Counted from the stretch's first letter, positions 49,800 through 58,628 are shown. The stretch: 64,000 bases of DNA from JAAZPT01 sp034180455 (GCA_034180455.1 JAXFOG010000012.1:1-64000); one strand, 5' to 3'. A program made the numbers and translations. Notes: generated by a model not told the origin, from the sequence alone.

Positions 49800-50699
49800 A
49801 TGAAGGCATATATTTTAACAGGACTTTCCGGAGCAGGCAAAACCGTAGCTCTAAGGTTCATGGAGGACTTAGGACTTCTTTGTGTAGATAATCTTCCTCC
49901 TGCAATGGTGCCAAAAATACTAGAGGCTTATAGCAATACCAGCGTTCTAAAGCATAAAGCAATCGCAATAGCAGTTGATATTCGCAGTGGCAATCTCTTT
50001 GATGCAAAGGGTGTGCTAAGTGTTATTGAGGATTCAAAGCGAATGGGATATAGCATTGAGACTATATTTTTGGAAGCAAGCGAAGCTGTACTTGTAAATC
50101 GCTATAAAGAAACAAGGAGAGAGCATCCCCTTATAGACGAAACTACAGGAATTGATGCAGCAATTGCTATAGAGAAAGAAAGACTGGCTCCACTGCGTGA
50201 AAAGGCAGATTATCTTATAGACACAAGCAATTTTAGATCCAGAAGTCTTTTAAAACGATTAAAAGAGATAATAGTTGAAGAATCTAAAGATGGCGATGGA
50301 ATAAAGCTTAGGATAATTTCTTTTGGGTTTAAACGTGGCGTTCCTGATGAATGTGACCTAGTTTTTGATGTTCGTATAATACAGAATCCTTTTTATATAC
50401 CAAGTCTTAGCCGACATACTGGGCTAGATAAAGATGTAAGCGATTTTGTATTAAACAACGATATATCGCAAACATTTATGAATAAGCTTGTGGACTTTTT
50501 ACATACATTTATTCCTTGTTATATAAATGAGGGTAAAAACAGATTAGTAATAGGCATAGGCTGCACTGGTGGAGCTCATAGAAGCGTTGCCATGAGCGAG
50601 GAGCTGTGCAAGCGTCTAATGGGTATGCACTATAATACAAAAGTAGTACATAGAGATTTAGAGCTTGAGCAGGCTCTATGGAAGAATTTGGAGATATAA
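49800..50699 (+). CDS. rapZ: RapZ/YvcJ family nucleotide-binding protein
   Basis: This 299-residue P-loop protein has Walker A 'GLSGAGKT' (residues 8-15), 'LGLLCVDNLPPAMVPK', 'ETRREHPL' and a C-terminal domain ending in 'GIGCTGGAHRSVAMSEELCKRL'. In E. coli RapZ controls GlmS through small RNAs and senses GlcN6P. In B. subtilis the homologue YvcJ binds nucleotides and affects competence. It is adjacent to murB, consistent with a role in amino-sugar flow to the wall. CAGGAG precedes the ATG, and its TAA overlaps the whiA ATG by one base. Confidence 0.93.
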   Translation: MKAYILTGLSGAGKTVALRFMEDLGLLCVDNLPPAMVPKILEAYSNTSVLKHKAIAIAVDIRSGNLFDAKGVLSVIEDSKRMGYSIETIFLEASEAVLVNRYKETRREHPLIDETTGIDAAIAIEKERLAPLREKADYLIDTSNFRSRSLLKRLKEIIVEESKDGDGIKLRIISFGFKRGVPDECDLVFDVRIIQNPFYIPSLSRHTGLDKDVSDFVLNNDISQTFMNKLVDFLHTFIPCYINEGKNRLVIGIGCTGGAHRSVAMSEELCKRLMGMHYNTKVVHRDLELEQALWKNLEI

Positions 50700-51619
50700 T
50701 GTCTTTTTCTTTGGATACCAAGCTTGCTATAATAGGTAAGGAAGAAAATAAAAGTTGTTGCATATTGGCCGAGATAGCTGCTTACATATTTGCAAGTGGC
50801 ACTGTTGTTATGCAGGGTGGAGGCAAGTATTCAATAAAGATAAGCTTTGATATGCCAGCTCTTGCAAGACGTGCATTCTCTCTAATTCACAATCAATATG
50901 GCATAAGGCCGAAACTTAGCGTAATAAGGCACAATCGCTTTGGGGGAGGGTATAAATACATACTAACTTTGCCTAGTGGCAGCTTTCTTGCTCTAGCCAC
51001 ACAATTAAAACTCGTTGATTATGACGGAAGGCTAAAAAGCCTTATTCCACAATATGTTCCTCACAAAACATGTTGTAAGAGAGCTTTTATAAAAGCTTCG
51101 TTCTTGTGTATAGGCTCTGTACAAAATCCACAAAAAGGGTATCATTTAGAAATGGTATCAAAGAGTGAATACTATATAAAGCTTTTACGCAGATTATGCA
51201 ATGGCTTTGGAATAGAAACAAGACATACAAAAAGACGCGATAGCGAAGTGCTTTATATAAAAAAAGCTGACACCATAAGTGATTTCCTTGCATTGATAGA
51301 TGCTGATAGCTCTGTTATGAAACTTGAAAATACCTTGGTGCGCAAGCAGGTAATAAACAGTATAAATAGAGCTATGAACTGCGATAACAGCAACATAAAC
51401 AAGACCATAGGTGCTGCCTCAAGACAGATAAATGATATTAGAATTGCAATAGCTAGCGAGCAGATGAATGCAGAGCTATTGGAGCTAGCAAACATAAGGC
51501 TTGCCAACCCGGATCTTTCTATTGAGCAGATAGGTGCTTTATGCAACCCTCCTCTTTCCAAAAGTGGGGTGGTATATAGGTTTAAAAAGATACATGATAT
51601 TGCAGAAAAATATAGATAA
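50699..51619 (+). CDS. whiA: DNA-binding protein WhiA
   Basis: This 306-residue protein has a degenerate LAGLIDADG homing-endonuclease fold in the N-terminal two thirds ('CCKRAFIKASFLCIGSVQNPQKGYHLEM' in parts) and a C-terminal helix-turn-helix ('SIEQIGALCNPPLSKSGVVYRFKKI'). WhiA acts in cell division and chromosome segregation in Bacillus and is a sporulation regulator in Streptomyces. I start it at ATG 50699, which is preceded by GGAGAT and overlaps the rapZ stop; the in-frame ATG at 50678 lacks a site. The yvcK gene that normally separates rapZ from whiA is absent. Confidence 0.94.
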   Translation: MSFSLDTKLAIIGKEENKSCCILAEIAAYIFASGTVVMQGGGKYSIKISFDMPALARRAFSLIHNQYGIRPKLSVIRHNRFGGGYKYILTLPSGSFLALATQLKLVDYDGRLKSLIPQYVPHKTCCKRAFIKASFLCIGSVQNPQKGYHLEMVSKSEYYIKLLRRLCNGFGIETRHTKRRDSEVLYIKKADTISDFLALIDADSSVMKLENTLVRKQVINSINRAMNCDNSNINKTIGAASRQINDIRIAIASEQMNAELLELANIRLANPDLSIEQIGALCNPPLSKSGVVYRFKKIHDIAEKYR

Positions 51620-51637
51620 TATTATTTAGGAGCATAT

Positions 51638-53164
51638 ATGAAAATTACTTCTACAATCGATAAAATAAAGGCTGAAAAAAATGATATTTATGCTGTATTT
51701 GCAGTAACTTTTATTGTGCTTATGGCTATAAACGGTTTCTTTTTTATGGGATTTAGCTTTGGTCATGATTCATGGGATATCGCTATTTATAAAAAAGAAA
51801 TATATAGAGACATACGCTGCTCTATGGGAAGATCTTTGTCTTTTTTTATAAATGATATTTTCTACTATAATTTAAACCTTCCATGGTTATTAGGAATATT
51901 AGAGTGTATAAATATTTCATTGTTAAGCTTGATAGTAATTAAAGTTATACAAATAAAGACTAAATTTTATCAGCTTATTGTTTCAATAATCATAGGATCA
52001 AGCATGTCTATAATATCTATTAACTGCTTTATTCAAGAATGTGGTGTGTTTACGCTTGGTATTCTTTTGGCTACCTGTGGAGCATATTTTCTTTCAAAAG
52101 ATAGGATCAAGGACTATATTATTGGCTCCCTTATAACCACACTAAGCTTGGAACTTTATCAGGCACATTTTGCTTTGGCTTTTTCGTTGTGTGCATTGAT
52201 ACTATTTAAAGATATTTTGTCAGATGATTTTGATACTAAAAACATTATTCTAAAAGCAATTAAATTGTTAATTTCACTTGGAATAGCAATGATTCTTTAT
52301 ATAATAAGTTGGGAAATTATGCTTAAGATAACTGGAATTGAAAGGACAAGTTATCTGGGAATGAATAGACTAGGAATAGGCGCTATTAAAAAATTACCAA
52401 GACTAATTATTCCTACATATGAATATGCTGTAAAAGAATTATTCTTGCCAGGATTTAGAAGCTATATTCCTATATATCTTACTGTAATGAATATTATTAT
52501 GTCTGTGTCTGCAGTTTATTTGGCTGTTAAATCTATTTTAAAGAAAAGCAATAAGAGATTCCAAATCTTGTTTTTCGCGATACTCATTTTGGCATTGCCA
52601 CTTATTATATTCTTCAATTATATTATTAGTTTTGGTTCATCAGAGACTCTTCCTCTTAAGTTTTCTTTTGTAGTAGTTCCAATACTTATAATATATATTA
52701 TGTATTTGAATGACCATAAGATAGTAAGAGTTCTTTCCGCATTATTTGCATTTATAATATTTATTAATTCATTTGTAGGAGGAAATGTTGTAAGTGCCAA
52801 GAAACGCTATGAATACGAAAATGGTATGGCATTTGCAAATCAAATTATAAGCCGAATACAAAATGAACCAGGGTTTGCCCCTAATAAAAAAATTATGTTC
52901 ATTGGTGGCGAGCCAGAAATTAAGCCGTATTCTAGAGATTTTAGATGGTGTGATAATGTTGAAGGTGCCAATATTTCTCAATCAATGAATAATTATGTTA
53001 CTACTATGGCATTCATAAGAAGATTCTCTCCACTTACGGAAGTACTGGCAAACGATCCAAAATATATGCGCCATGAGAAAGTATTAGCATTGGATTTATT
53101 CCCGGCTCATAATTGTGTAACTGTAATAGATGATATTTATATAATACGACTTGCTAACTGGTAA
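51638..53164 (+). CDS. Polytopic membrane glycosyltransferase, GtrII-like
   Basis: This 508-residue protein has about 11 hydrophobic helices. An early loop has 'GFSFGHDSWDIAIYKKEI', then 'CSMGRSLSFFINDIFY', resembling the start of GtrII-type glucosyltransferases (loop Asp and a GR motif). The C-terminal ~130 residues are soluble. It is the last gene of the wall operon, 18 bp after whiA, with an AGGAG site, and ends in a terminator. It would take a sugar from polyprenyl phosphate and modify a surface polymer. It is not closely similar to the three GT-C-like proteins at 25.8-31.0 kb. Family assignment is by topology and motif only. Confidence 0.6.
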   Translation: MKITSTIDKIKAEKNDIYAVFAVTFIVLMAINGFFFMGFSFGHDSWDIAIYKKEIYRDIRCSMGRSLSFFINDIFYYNLNLPWLLGILECINISLLSLIVIKVIQIKTKFYQLIVSIIIGSSMSIISINCFIQECGVFTLGILLATCGAYFLSKDRIKDYIIGSLITTLSLELYQAHFALAFSLCALILFKDILSDDFDTKNIILKAIKLLISLGIAMILYIISWEIMLKITGIERTSYLGMNRLGIGAIKKLPRLIIPTYEYAVKELFLPGFRSYIPIYLTVMNIIMSVSAVYLAVKSILKKSNKRFQILFFAILILALPLIIFFNYIISFGSSETLPLKFSFVVVPILIIYIMYLNDHKIVRVLSALFAFIIFINSFVGGNVVSAKKRYEYENGMAFANQIISRIQNEPGFAPNKKIMFIGGEPEIKPYSRDFRWCDNVEGANISQSMNNYVTTMAFIRRFSPLTEVLANDPKYMRHEKVLALDLFPAHNCVTVIDDIYIIRLANW

Positions 53165-53168
53165 ACAA

Positions 53169-53192
53169 AAAAGCAGCTATAAGCTGCTTTTT
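53169..53192. terminator. Bidirectional terminator between convergent genes
   Basis: AAAAGCAGCT and AGCTGCTTTT form a 10-bp stem with a 3-base loop, flanked by A-run and T-run. It overlaps the stop codon of the minus-strand gene. Confidence 0.85.
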
Positions 53193-54282
53193 AATTTAGT
53201 CTAAATGTAAGCTTTACTGGATTATGGTCGCTGTATTTGAAATCGTTGTCAATGTTTTCTGATGTTGACTCAACATTTTTGCTTACTATAAAACCATCAA
53301 CTGTAGTTGTATAGTTAATTCCCTTTGTATAAGGAATATCGCAAGCCCTACATGTTGCGATGGTCGCCAGATTTTTGGCTGGTACTATGCTTGCGTTTTC
53401 ATTCAAACTACTGTTATCTAGCTCCGATACCCATGACGGTATGTCTTGATTACTAGTATATATATCCTTTGATCCAAGCAAAGCGTGATTGTAGTCGCCA
53501 CCAACAATTACATAGTTTCCTTTTTGATATTCCTCATCAATAATATTATTCAGTAGTTCAAATTGCTTTTTCCTTATTATTCCACCCTTATCATAAGCAG
53601 AAAGATGAGCATTTATTAGCACCAGCTCTTTATCACTTTCCACATTTATGCGCTGTACGCTCAGGCACCTATCTAAATCTGTAAACTTAGTGATAAAACT
53701 CATATCAATGGGTAGGCTTCTGCGATTTGCGCTGTTTATTTTATATTTGCTAAAGCTCAAAAGACCAGCGTTCACTGCTCCATGTGGATCGTTTAAAGGA
53801 TAAAAAAGATAGGGACTATGGAAGTTCTCGGCAAAAACACTTGAGTAATCCTTCATATTATTTTCAAATGCTTCTTTCTGATTAACAAAGTAACTTCTAT
53901 CTGCTCTTGTATCCACTTCCTGCAATAGTGCAAAATCGGGGTTAATATTTTTTACAAGTTGCAAGCTACCATTGATGTTTTTCTCAACATCTTCTTTGCT
54001 TATGGCCTTGCCATATTTTCCACTTACTAATTTCTCGCCTTTTATATTGCCCTTGTCCATAAAGAAGCTGTATTCAGGAGAATATGCACCAAAGCCTATG
54101 TTATAAGTAATAACAGTATATTCTTTGCCAAGCTTCAACTCATCTAATTGAGGATTGTTTATATTAAGTGCAATGTTATCCTCTATTCTATAAAATTTAG
54201 CTTGCATATAACCCAAGTATCCAAGCACAGTAGCTAGCACTACTATCACAATTATAGCGACAGATTTAAGAAATATTTTCAT
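53191..54282 (-). CDS. Membrane-anchored endonuclease/exonuclease/phosphatase (EEP) family protein
   Basis: This 363-residue protein has an N-terminal signal anchor (residues ~5-25) and an EEP fold: 'VITYNIGFGAY' (N), 'FALLQEVD' (catalytic Glu), 'VGGDYNHAL' (GDxN) and 'YSDHNPVKL' (catalytic DH). The family includes DNases, sphingomyelinases and phosphatases acting with Mg2+. The domain is extracytoplasmic, so the target is probably a nucleic acid or phospholipid outside. I chose the start at 54282, preceded by AGGAG on the minus strand; an upstream Met at 54342 has no site. It is divergent from the EamA gene. Confidence 0.85.
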   Translation of the reverse strand: MKIFLKSVAIIVIVVLATVLGYLGYMQAKFYRIEDNIALNINNPQLDELKLGKEYTVITYNIGFGAYSPEYSFFMDKGNIKGEKLVSGKYGKAISKEDVEKNINGSLQLVKNINPDFALLQEVDTRADRSYFVNQKEAFENNMKDYSSVFAENFHSPYLFYPLNDPHGAVNAGLLSFSKYKINSANRRSLPIDMSFITKFTDLDRCLSVQRINVESDKELVLINAHLSAYDKGGIIRKKQFELLNNIIDEEYQKGNYVIVGGDYNHALLGSKDIYTSNQDIPSWVSELDNSSLNENASIVPAKNLATIATCRACDIPYTKGINYTTTVDGFIVSKNVESTSENIDNDFKYSDHNPVKLTFRLN

Positions 54283-54374
54283 AATATTCTCCTGTATTTT
54301 ATTATTTAAAAAAATAATAACAAATAAAATGAAATATTTCAATTATAATGCTATAATCGTTAAGTGGAGGATAT

Positions 54375-55244
54375 ATGTATTTATTCATACTGTTTTTGGC
54401 TTGCTTTTGTGCATCAACATCTTCAATATTTGCAAAACTTAGCGACCTACCATCAATAATATTATTGGCATATAGGTTGGCAATCACGCTTATTATGCTG
54501 GCTCCATATACTCTTATTTTTCAGCGAAATGAGTTTAAAAAACTCAATCGTACTCTTATGATAAAGACGGCGCTTAGTGGCTTGTGCTTTGCCTTTCATT
54601 TGCTGTCATTTTTTGAAGCACTCAGATTTGCTGGTGTTGCCGAAGTCAATATCCTAGTTTGTATGGAGGTACTATTTATTGCAGTATTTGAGCTTTTGAT
54701 ATGGAAAAAGGGAATTAGTGCCAAGGGCTGGATATTTCTATTGCTATCTTGCGTAGCAGCTTATTTTGTTATAAGTGGAGGCAAGGGCGATGCTGCAGCT
54801 GCAGAATTTCCTAATGCGCTGCTTGGCAAGGGACTTGCTGTTTTAGCTGCTTTGTTCTCTGCCATATATACTCTCTTGGGCAGAGATGTTAGAAAAGATC
54901 TATCAATGCCAGTCTATACTACTTTATTATATACATGCTCACTTATTGTAACTTTCATTTGTATAGCAGTTCAAAAGGTACCTATGTTTGGATATGATAG
55001 CCGTAACTTTATATATAGTGCAGGATTAGCGTTTTTTGCCACAATATTGGGGCATAATCTATTTAGTTTTTCTTTAAAGCATTTTAAATCTAGCATGGTA
55101 AGCTCTGTAAAGCTTACAGGCCCAGTATTTAGCTCAATACTAGCTTGGATATGCTTTGGAATGGTTCCATCTATCCAAGTTATGATAGCAAGTGTTGCTA
55201 TGATATTTACTATTTATGGCTATATTCAGTGCGAAAAAGACTGA
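54375..55244 (+). CDS. EamA/DMT family transporter
   Basis: This 289-residue protein has ten transmembrane helices in two EamA repeats. The first repeat has 'ASTSSIFAKLSDLPSIILLAYR' (in parts) and 'LSFFEALRFAGVAEVNILVCME'; the second has 'GHNLFSFSLKHFKSSMVSSVKL' and ends 'IFTIYGYIQCEKD'. Such proteins export amino acids or other small metabolites. GTGGAGG precedes the ATG. Two overlapping TATAAT-like sequences at 54344-54357 suggest a promoter, but no -35 box is clear. The sirtuin gene follows 43 bp later without a terminator, so the two are probably co-transcribed. Confidence 0.9.
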   Translation: MYLFILFLACFCASTSSIFAKLSDLPSIILLAYRLAITLIMLAPYTLIFQRNEFKKLNRTLMIKTALSGLCFAFHLLSFFEALRFAGVAEVNILVCMEVLFIAVFELLIWKKGISAKGWIFLLLSCVAAYFVISGGKGDAAAAEFPNALLGKGLAVLAALFSAIYTLLGRDVRKDLSMPVYTTLLYTCSLIVTFICIAVQKVPMFGYDSRNFIYSAGLAFFATILGHNLFSFSLKHFKSSMVSSVKLTGPVFSSILAWICFGMVPSIQVMIASVAMIFTIYGYIQCEKD

Positions 55245-55287
55245 AGTATTTATTGTAGGCTGAACCTATGTATTTAGAGGTGATATT

Positions 55288-56028
55288 ATGTATAATATAG
55301 AAAAATTGGCACTTCTAATAAAAGAAGCAAAACATACCGTGTTTTTTGGGGGAGCTGGAGTATCAACTGCCAGTGGTATACCGGACTTTCGTAGCGCAAA
55401 CGGGCTATATAGTGGCAAGCATAAGTATTCTCCAGAGACAATGCTTAGTCACACGTTTTTTATGCAGCATACAGATTTATTCTTCCAATTTTATCGTAGC
55501 AGTATGATATATCCAAATGCAAAACCTAATGCTGCACATAAGGCCCTAGCACTCTTAGAACAAAATAATAAGCTTGCAGCAATAATTACTCAAAATATCG
55601 ACGGACTTCATCAGGCTGCAGGTGCAAAAAATGTTCTTGAACTTCATGGCAGTGTTCATAGAAATTACTGCATGGAATGTGGAGCTTATTATGATCTAAA
55701 CTATGTGCTTAAAACAGATGGAATTCCACACTGCAGCAAGTGTGGTGGCATAGTAAAGCCGGATGTAGTGCTGTACGAGGAGGCACTTGATGAAGGTGTG
55801 ATTTATCAAAGTATAGATCATATAAGGAAGGCAGATCTTCTTATAATAGGTGGTACGTCTCTTGTGGTGTATCCAGCTGCATCTTTTGTTGACGAATGTC
55901 GTGGTAAAATTGTTCTTATAAATAAAGACGCAACATATCGCGATAATATAGCAGATTTAGTTATACACGAAAGCATAGATTATGTGCTTGATGAGGCTGT
56001 ACGCATTGGACTAAAATTACAAGACTAA
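55288..56028 (+). CDS. NAD-dependent protein deacylase (sirtuin)
   Basis: This 246-residue Sir2 enzyme removes acyl groups from lysines with NAD+. It has 'GGAGVSTASGIPDFRSANGLY' (NAD site, residues 21-41), 'TQNIDGLHQAAG', the catalytic His120 in 'ELHGSVH', a zinc site (Cys128, 131, 149, 152) and 'GGTSLVVYPAASF'. The Ala in 'GAGVSTASG' and the intact Cys4 zinc site place it in the bacterial class U/M-like group, a typical CobB/SrtN deacetylase. The Tyr/Arg desuccinylase pair of class III was not seen. It follows the EamA gene, with AGAGG before the ATG. Confidence 0.94.
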   Translation: MYNIEKLALLIKEAKHTVFFGGAGVSTASGIPDFRSANGLYSGKHKYSPETMLSHTFFMQHTDLFFQFYRSSMIYPNAKPNAAHKALALLEQNNKLAAIITQNIDGLHQAAGAKNVLELHGSVHRNYCMECGAYYDLNYVLKTDGIPHCSKCGGIVKPDVVLYEEALDEGVIYQSIDHIRKADLLIIGGTSLVVYPAASFVDECRGKIVLINKDATYRDNIADLVIHESIDYVLDEAVRIGLKLQD

Positions 56029-56067
56029 AATAGTTTAATTAAGTTAAACAAAATATAAATAAAACAC

Positions 56068-56096
56068 TTTACAAATAAATAGATATATGATACAAT
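56068..56096 (+). promoter_or_regulatory. Sigma-A promoter of the alpha ribosomal operon
   Basis: TTTACA (5 of 6), a 17-bp spacer and TACAAT (5 of 6). Transcription should start near 56103. Confidence 0.75.
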
Positions 56097-56117
56097 TCTA
56101 AAGATTGTCGTCGGTTA

Positions 56118-56168
56118 AGTGATTGGGCGGCTGAACGCGTCTATTAAATGCGTTACCAATTGCTTTTT
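56118..56168 (+). promoter_or_regulatory. Structured leader / attenuator-like hairpin of the alpha operon
   Basis: An outer 9-bp stem (AGTGATTGG 56118-56126 with CCAATTGCT 56156-56164, two G-T pairs) encloses an inner 6-bp stem (AACGCG 56134-56139 with TGCGTT 56149-56154). It is followed directly by TTTT. Its place between the promoter and rpsM suggests autoregulation by a ribosomal protein, perhaps S4 as in other alpha operons; this is inferred. Confidence 0.5.
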
Positions 56169-56222
56169 ACCATATATTATCACTTTTAGATTTACAGAAT
56201 TTTATGGAGGTGTTTGACACAC

Positions 56223-56600
56223 ATGGCACGTATTGCGGGTGTAGACCTGCCTAGAGAAAAACGTGTAGAGGTTGCTCTGACTTATATATTGGGAATCGGT
56301 CCCTCTATTTCAAAGCAGATCATAGCAGCTACTGGAGTAAATCCTGACACACGTATGAAAGACTTAACCGAGCAAGAAGTAAGCGCGCTTCGTGAATATA
56401 TCGAGCATCATGTAAAGGTAGAAGGAGATCTTCGTCGTGAGGTATCTCTTAATATCAAACGTCTTATTGAGATTGGTAGCTATCGTGGTGTACGTCATCG
56501 TCGCAACCTACCCGTTCGCGGACAGAACACCAAGCAGAATGCTAGGACTCGTAAGGGACCAAAGCATACAATAGCTGGCAAGAAAAAAGAAACAAAGTAA
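56223..56600 (+). CDS. rpsM: 30S ribosomal protein S13
   Basis: This 125-residue S13 begins 'MARIAGVDLPREKRVEVAL' and has the helix-two-turn-helix 'ILGIGPSISKQIIAATG'. The basic C-terminal tail ends 'RGQNTKQNARTRKGPKHT'. It lies at the head of the 30S subunit and contacts the P-site tRNA. I chose ATG 56223: GGAGG is 12 bp upstream, slightly long, but the in-frame TTG at 56214 would be only 3 bp from it. It is the first gene of the alpha operon. Confidence 0.97.
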   Translation: MARIAGVDLPREKRVEVALTYILGIGPSISKQIIAATGVNPDTRMKDLTEQEVSALREYIEHHVKVEGDLRREVSLNIKRLIEIGSYRGVRHRRNLPVRGQNTKQNARTRKGPKHTIAGKKKETK

Positions 56601-56627
56601 TTACGATATAGCACGGAGGAATTAAAG

Positions 56628-57029
56628 ATGGCAGATAAAAAACAAGTTAAAAAAGCTTCGCGCAAGCGTCGTGAAAGAAAAATAGTAGAACGTGGCGCAG
56701 CGCATATCAGCTCTTCTTTCAATAATACCATTGTTACTATTACAGATGTAAACGGCAACGCTTTGTCTTGGGCAAGCGCAGGTGGCTTAGGTTTCCGCGG
56801 AAGCAAGAAATCCACACCATTTGCTGCTCAGATGGCAGCTGAGGCAGCTGTTGTAGGCGCAAAGGATTACGGTCTTAGGACTGTTGAAGTTTATGTAAAA
56901 GGACCAGGATCAGGCAGAGAGGCAGCTATTCGCGCACTGCAGACCGCAGGTCTTGATATTACAATGATAAAGGACGTTACACCTATTCCACATAATGGTT
57001 GCCGTCCTCCCAAACGCAGAAGAGTATAA
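56628..57029 (+). CDS. rpsK: 30S ribosomal protein S11
   Basis: This 133-residue S11 has 'GAAHISSSFNNTIVTITDVNGN', 'SWASAGGLGFRGSKKSTPFAAQMA' (in parts) and 'DVTPIPHNGCRPPKRRRV', the conserved C-terminus. It is a platform protein of the 30S subunit near the Shine-Dalgarno helix. The gene follows rpsM by 27 bp, with GGAGG before the ATG. Confidence 0.97.
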   Translation: MADKKQVKKASRKRRERKIVERGAAHISSSFNNTIVTITDVNGNALSWASAGGLGFRGSKKSTPFAAQMAAEAAVVGAKDYGLRTVEVYVKGPGSGREAAIRALQTAGLDITMIKDVTPIPHNGCRPPKRRRV

Positions 57030-57044
57030 GAAAGGAGATTTAAA

Positions 57045-57644
57045 ATGGCAAGAAATCGTGAACCTATTGCAAAGACTTGCAGAGCACTTGGCATATCTCC
57101 TGCTGCAATGGGATATAGCAATAAAAAGTCAAATCGCAATCCCGGAGGGGATAGGCGCAAAAAAGTATCAGAATACGGACTACAGCTTAAAGAAAAGCAG
57201 AAAGTTCGCTTTATATATGGCATTATGGAGAAGCAGTTCCGTTTGGTTTATGAGCGCGCTCGTAAGCTAAAGGGTAACACAGCAGAAAACATCCTACTTC
57301 TTTGTGAGCGTAGGTTGGATAATGTTGTATACAAGTTAGGTTTTGCAGCATCCAGAAGGCATGCTCGTCAGCTAGTAAATCATGGTCACATACTTGTAAA
57401 CGGCAAGCGTGTTAATATACCTAGCTTTACAGTTGGTGAGGGCATGACAATAGCTGTTGCAGCAAAGAGCAAGGATATTCCATTCTTCAAAGAGCTTCGC
57501 CAAGAAGGCATAAAAGTTGTATTGCCAAAGTGGCTTACACTTGATGCACAGGAGCTTAGTGGAAAAGTTAATGCACTTCCTACTAGAGAAGATGTAGATG
57601 GCGAATTCCAGGAGAACCTCATCGTAGAATTCTACAGCCGTTAG
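57045..57644 (+). CDS. rpsD: 30S ribosomal protein S4
   Basis: This 199-residue S4 is a primary 16S rRNA binder and candidate autoregulator of this operon. The N-terminus lacks the four-Cys zinc site (only 'AKTCRALGIS'), so it is the zinc-free form common in Bacillota. It has the S4 RNA-binding fold 'RLDNVVYKLGFAASRRHARQLVNHGHILVNGKRVNIPS' (seen in parts). It keeps the order rpsK-rpsD-rpoA found in Gram-negatives; B. subtilis has moved rpsD elsewhere. AAGGAG precedes the ATG. Confidence 0.97.
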   Translation: MARNREPIAKTCRALGISPAAMGYSNKKSNRNPGGDRRKKVSEYGLQLKEKQKVRFIYGIMEKQFRLVYERARKLKGNTAENILLLCERRLDNVVYKLGFAASRRHARQLVNHGHILVNGKRVNIPSFTVGEGMTIAVAAKSKDIPFFKELRQEGIKVVLPKWLTLDAQELSGKVNALPTREDVDGEFQENLIVEFYSR

Positions 57645-57683
57645 AGCACCCCTTGTCTTATTATACTATTTCAGGAGGGTATA

Positions 57684-58628
57684 ATGTTAGAATTACAAAA
57701 AGCTAATATAGACCGCGTGGAATTAAGCGCAGATGCAAGCTATGCTAGCTATAAGATACAGCCCTTGGAACGTGGGTTTGGCATTACGCTTGGAAATGCT
57801 CTAAGAAGAGTACTTCTAAGCTCGCTACCCGGCGCTGCTGCTACTAGCATCAGAATAGAGGGTATAAGCCATGAATTTAGTGTTATTCCTGGCGTTAAGG
57901 AAGATGTTTCCGAGATAATCTTGAATATCAAGAAATTATCAGTAAAAATGTTCACTGATGAACCCAAGACTTGCAGAATTGAAGTAGAGGGTCCAGCAGT
58001 TGTTACAGCTAATGACATTATCTGTGATGAAGAGATAGAAATGGTCAAAAAAGACCAGTATATCGCTACCGTAAACAAAGGCTCAAAGCTCGTAATGAGC
58101 ATTAGCTTTGCAAAGGGCAGAGGATATGTAACTTCAGATAAGAACAAAAATAGTGCAATGGTAATAGGCGATATTCCAATCGATTCAATATTTACACCTA
58201 TTACTAGAGTGCAGATTGATGTAGAAGATACCCGTGTAGGTCAATCTATTGATTATGATGCACTTACATTGCAAGTATGGAACGATGGAAGCATACATCC
58301 TGATGAGGCTATATCAATAGCTGCTCAGATACTTATAGAGCATCTTAGTATGTTTGTGGAGCTTACCAATAATGAAGTTCCAATTATTGAACCCGTAGCA
58401 GAGGCAGAAACAAGCGAGAAGAAGCTTGATATGTCCATTGAAGAGATGGATCTTACAGTAAGGGCATATAACTGCTTAAAGAGAGCGGGTATAAATACAG
58501 TTGCAGAGCTAGTGCAACGCAACAAAGAAGATATGATAAAAGTACGCAATTTAGGCCGTAAGAGCTTGGAAGAAGTAGAAGAAAAGCTTACCAACATGGG
58601 ACTTAAATTGCAGGACAGCGATGAATAA
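57684..58628 (+). CDS. rpoA: DNA-directed RNA polymerase alpha subunit
   Basis: This 314-residue protein has a complete N-terminal assembly domain ('RGFGITLGNALRRVLLSSLPG') and a C-terminal domain ('SIEEMDLTVRAYNCLKRAGI', 'LGRKSLEEVEEKLTNMGL') that contacts UP elements and activators. A short acidic linker joins them. Length is normal for Bacillota. CAGGAGGG precedes the ATG, 39 bp after rpsD. Confidence 0.98.
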   Translation: MLELQKANIDRVELSADASYASYKIQPLERGFGITLGNALRRVLLSSLPGAAATSIRIEGISHEFSVIPGVKEDVSEIILNIKKLSVKMFTDEPKTCRIEVEGPAVVTANDIICDEEIEMVKKDQYIATVNKGSKLVMSISFAKGRGYVTSDKNKNSAMVIGDIPIDSIFTPITRVQIDVEDTRVGQSIDYDALTLQVWNDGSIHPDEAISIAAQILIEHLSMFVELTNNEVPIIEPVAEAETSEKKLDMSIEEMDLTVRAYNCLKRAGINTVAELVQRNKEDMIKVRNLGRKSLEEVEEKLTNMGLKLQDSDE

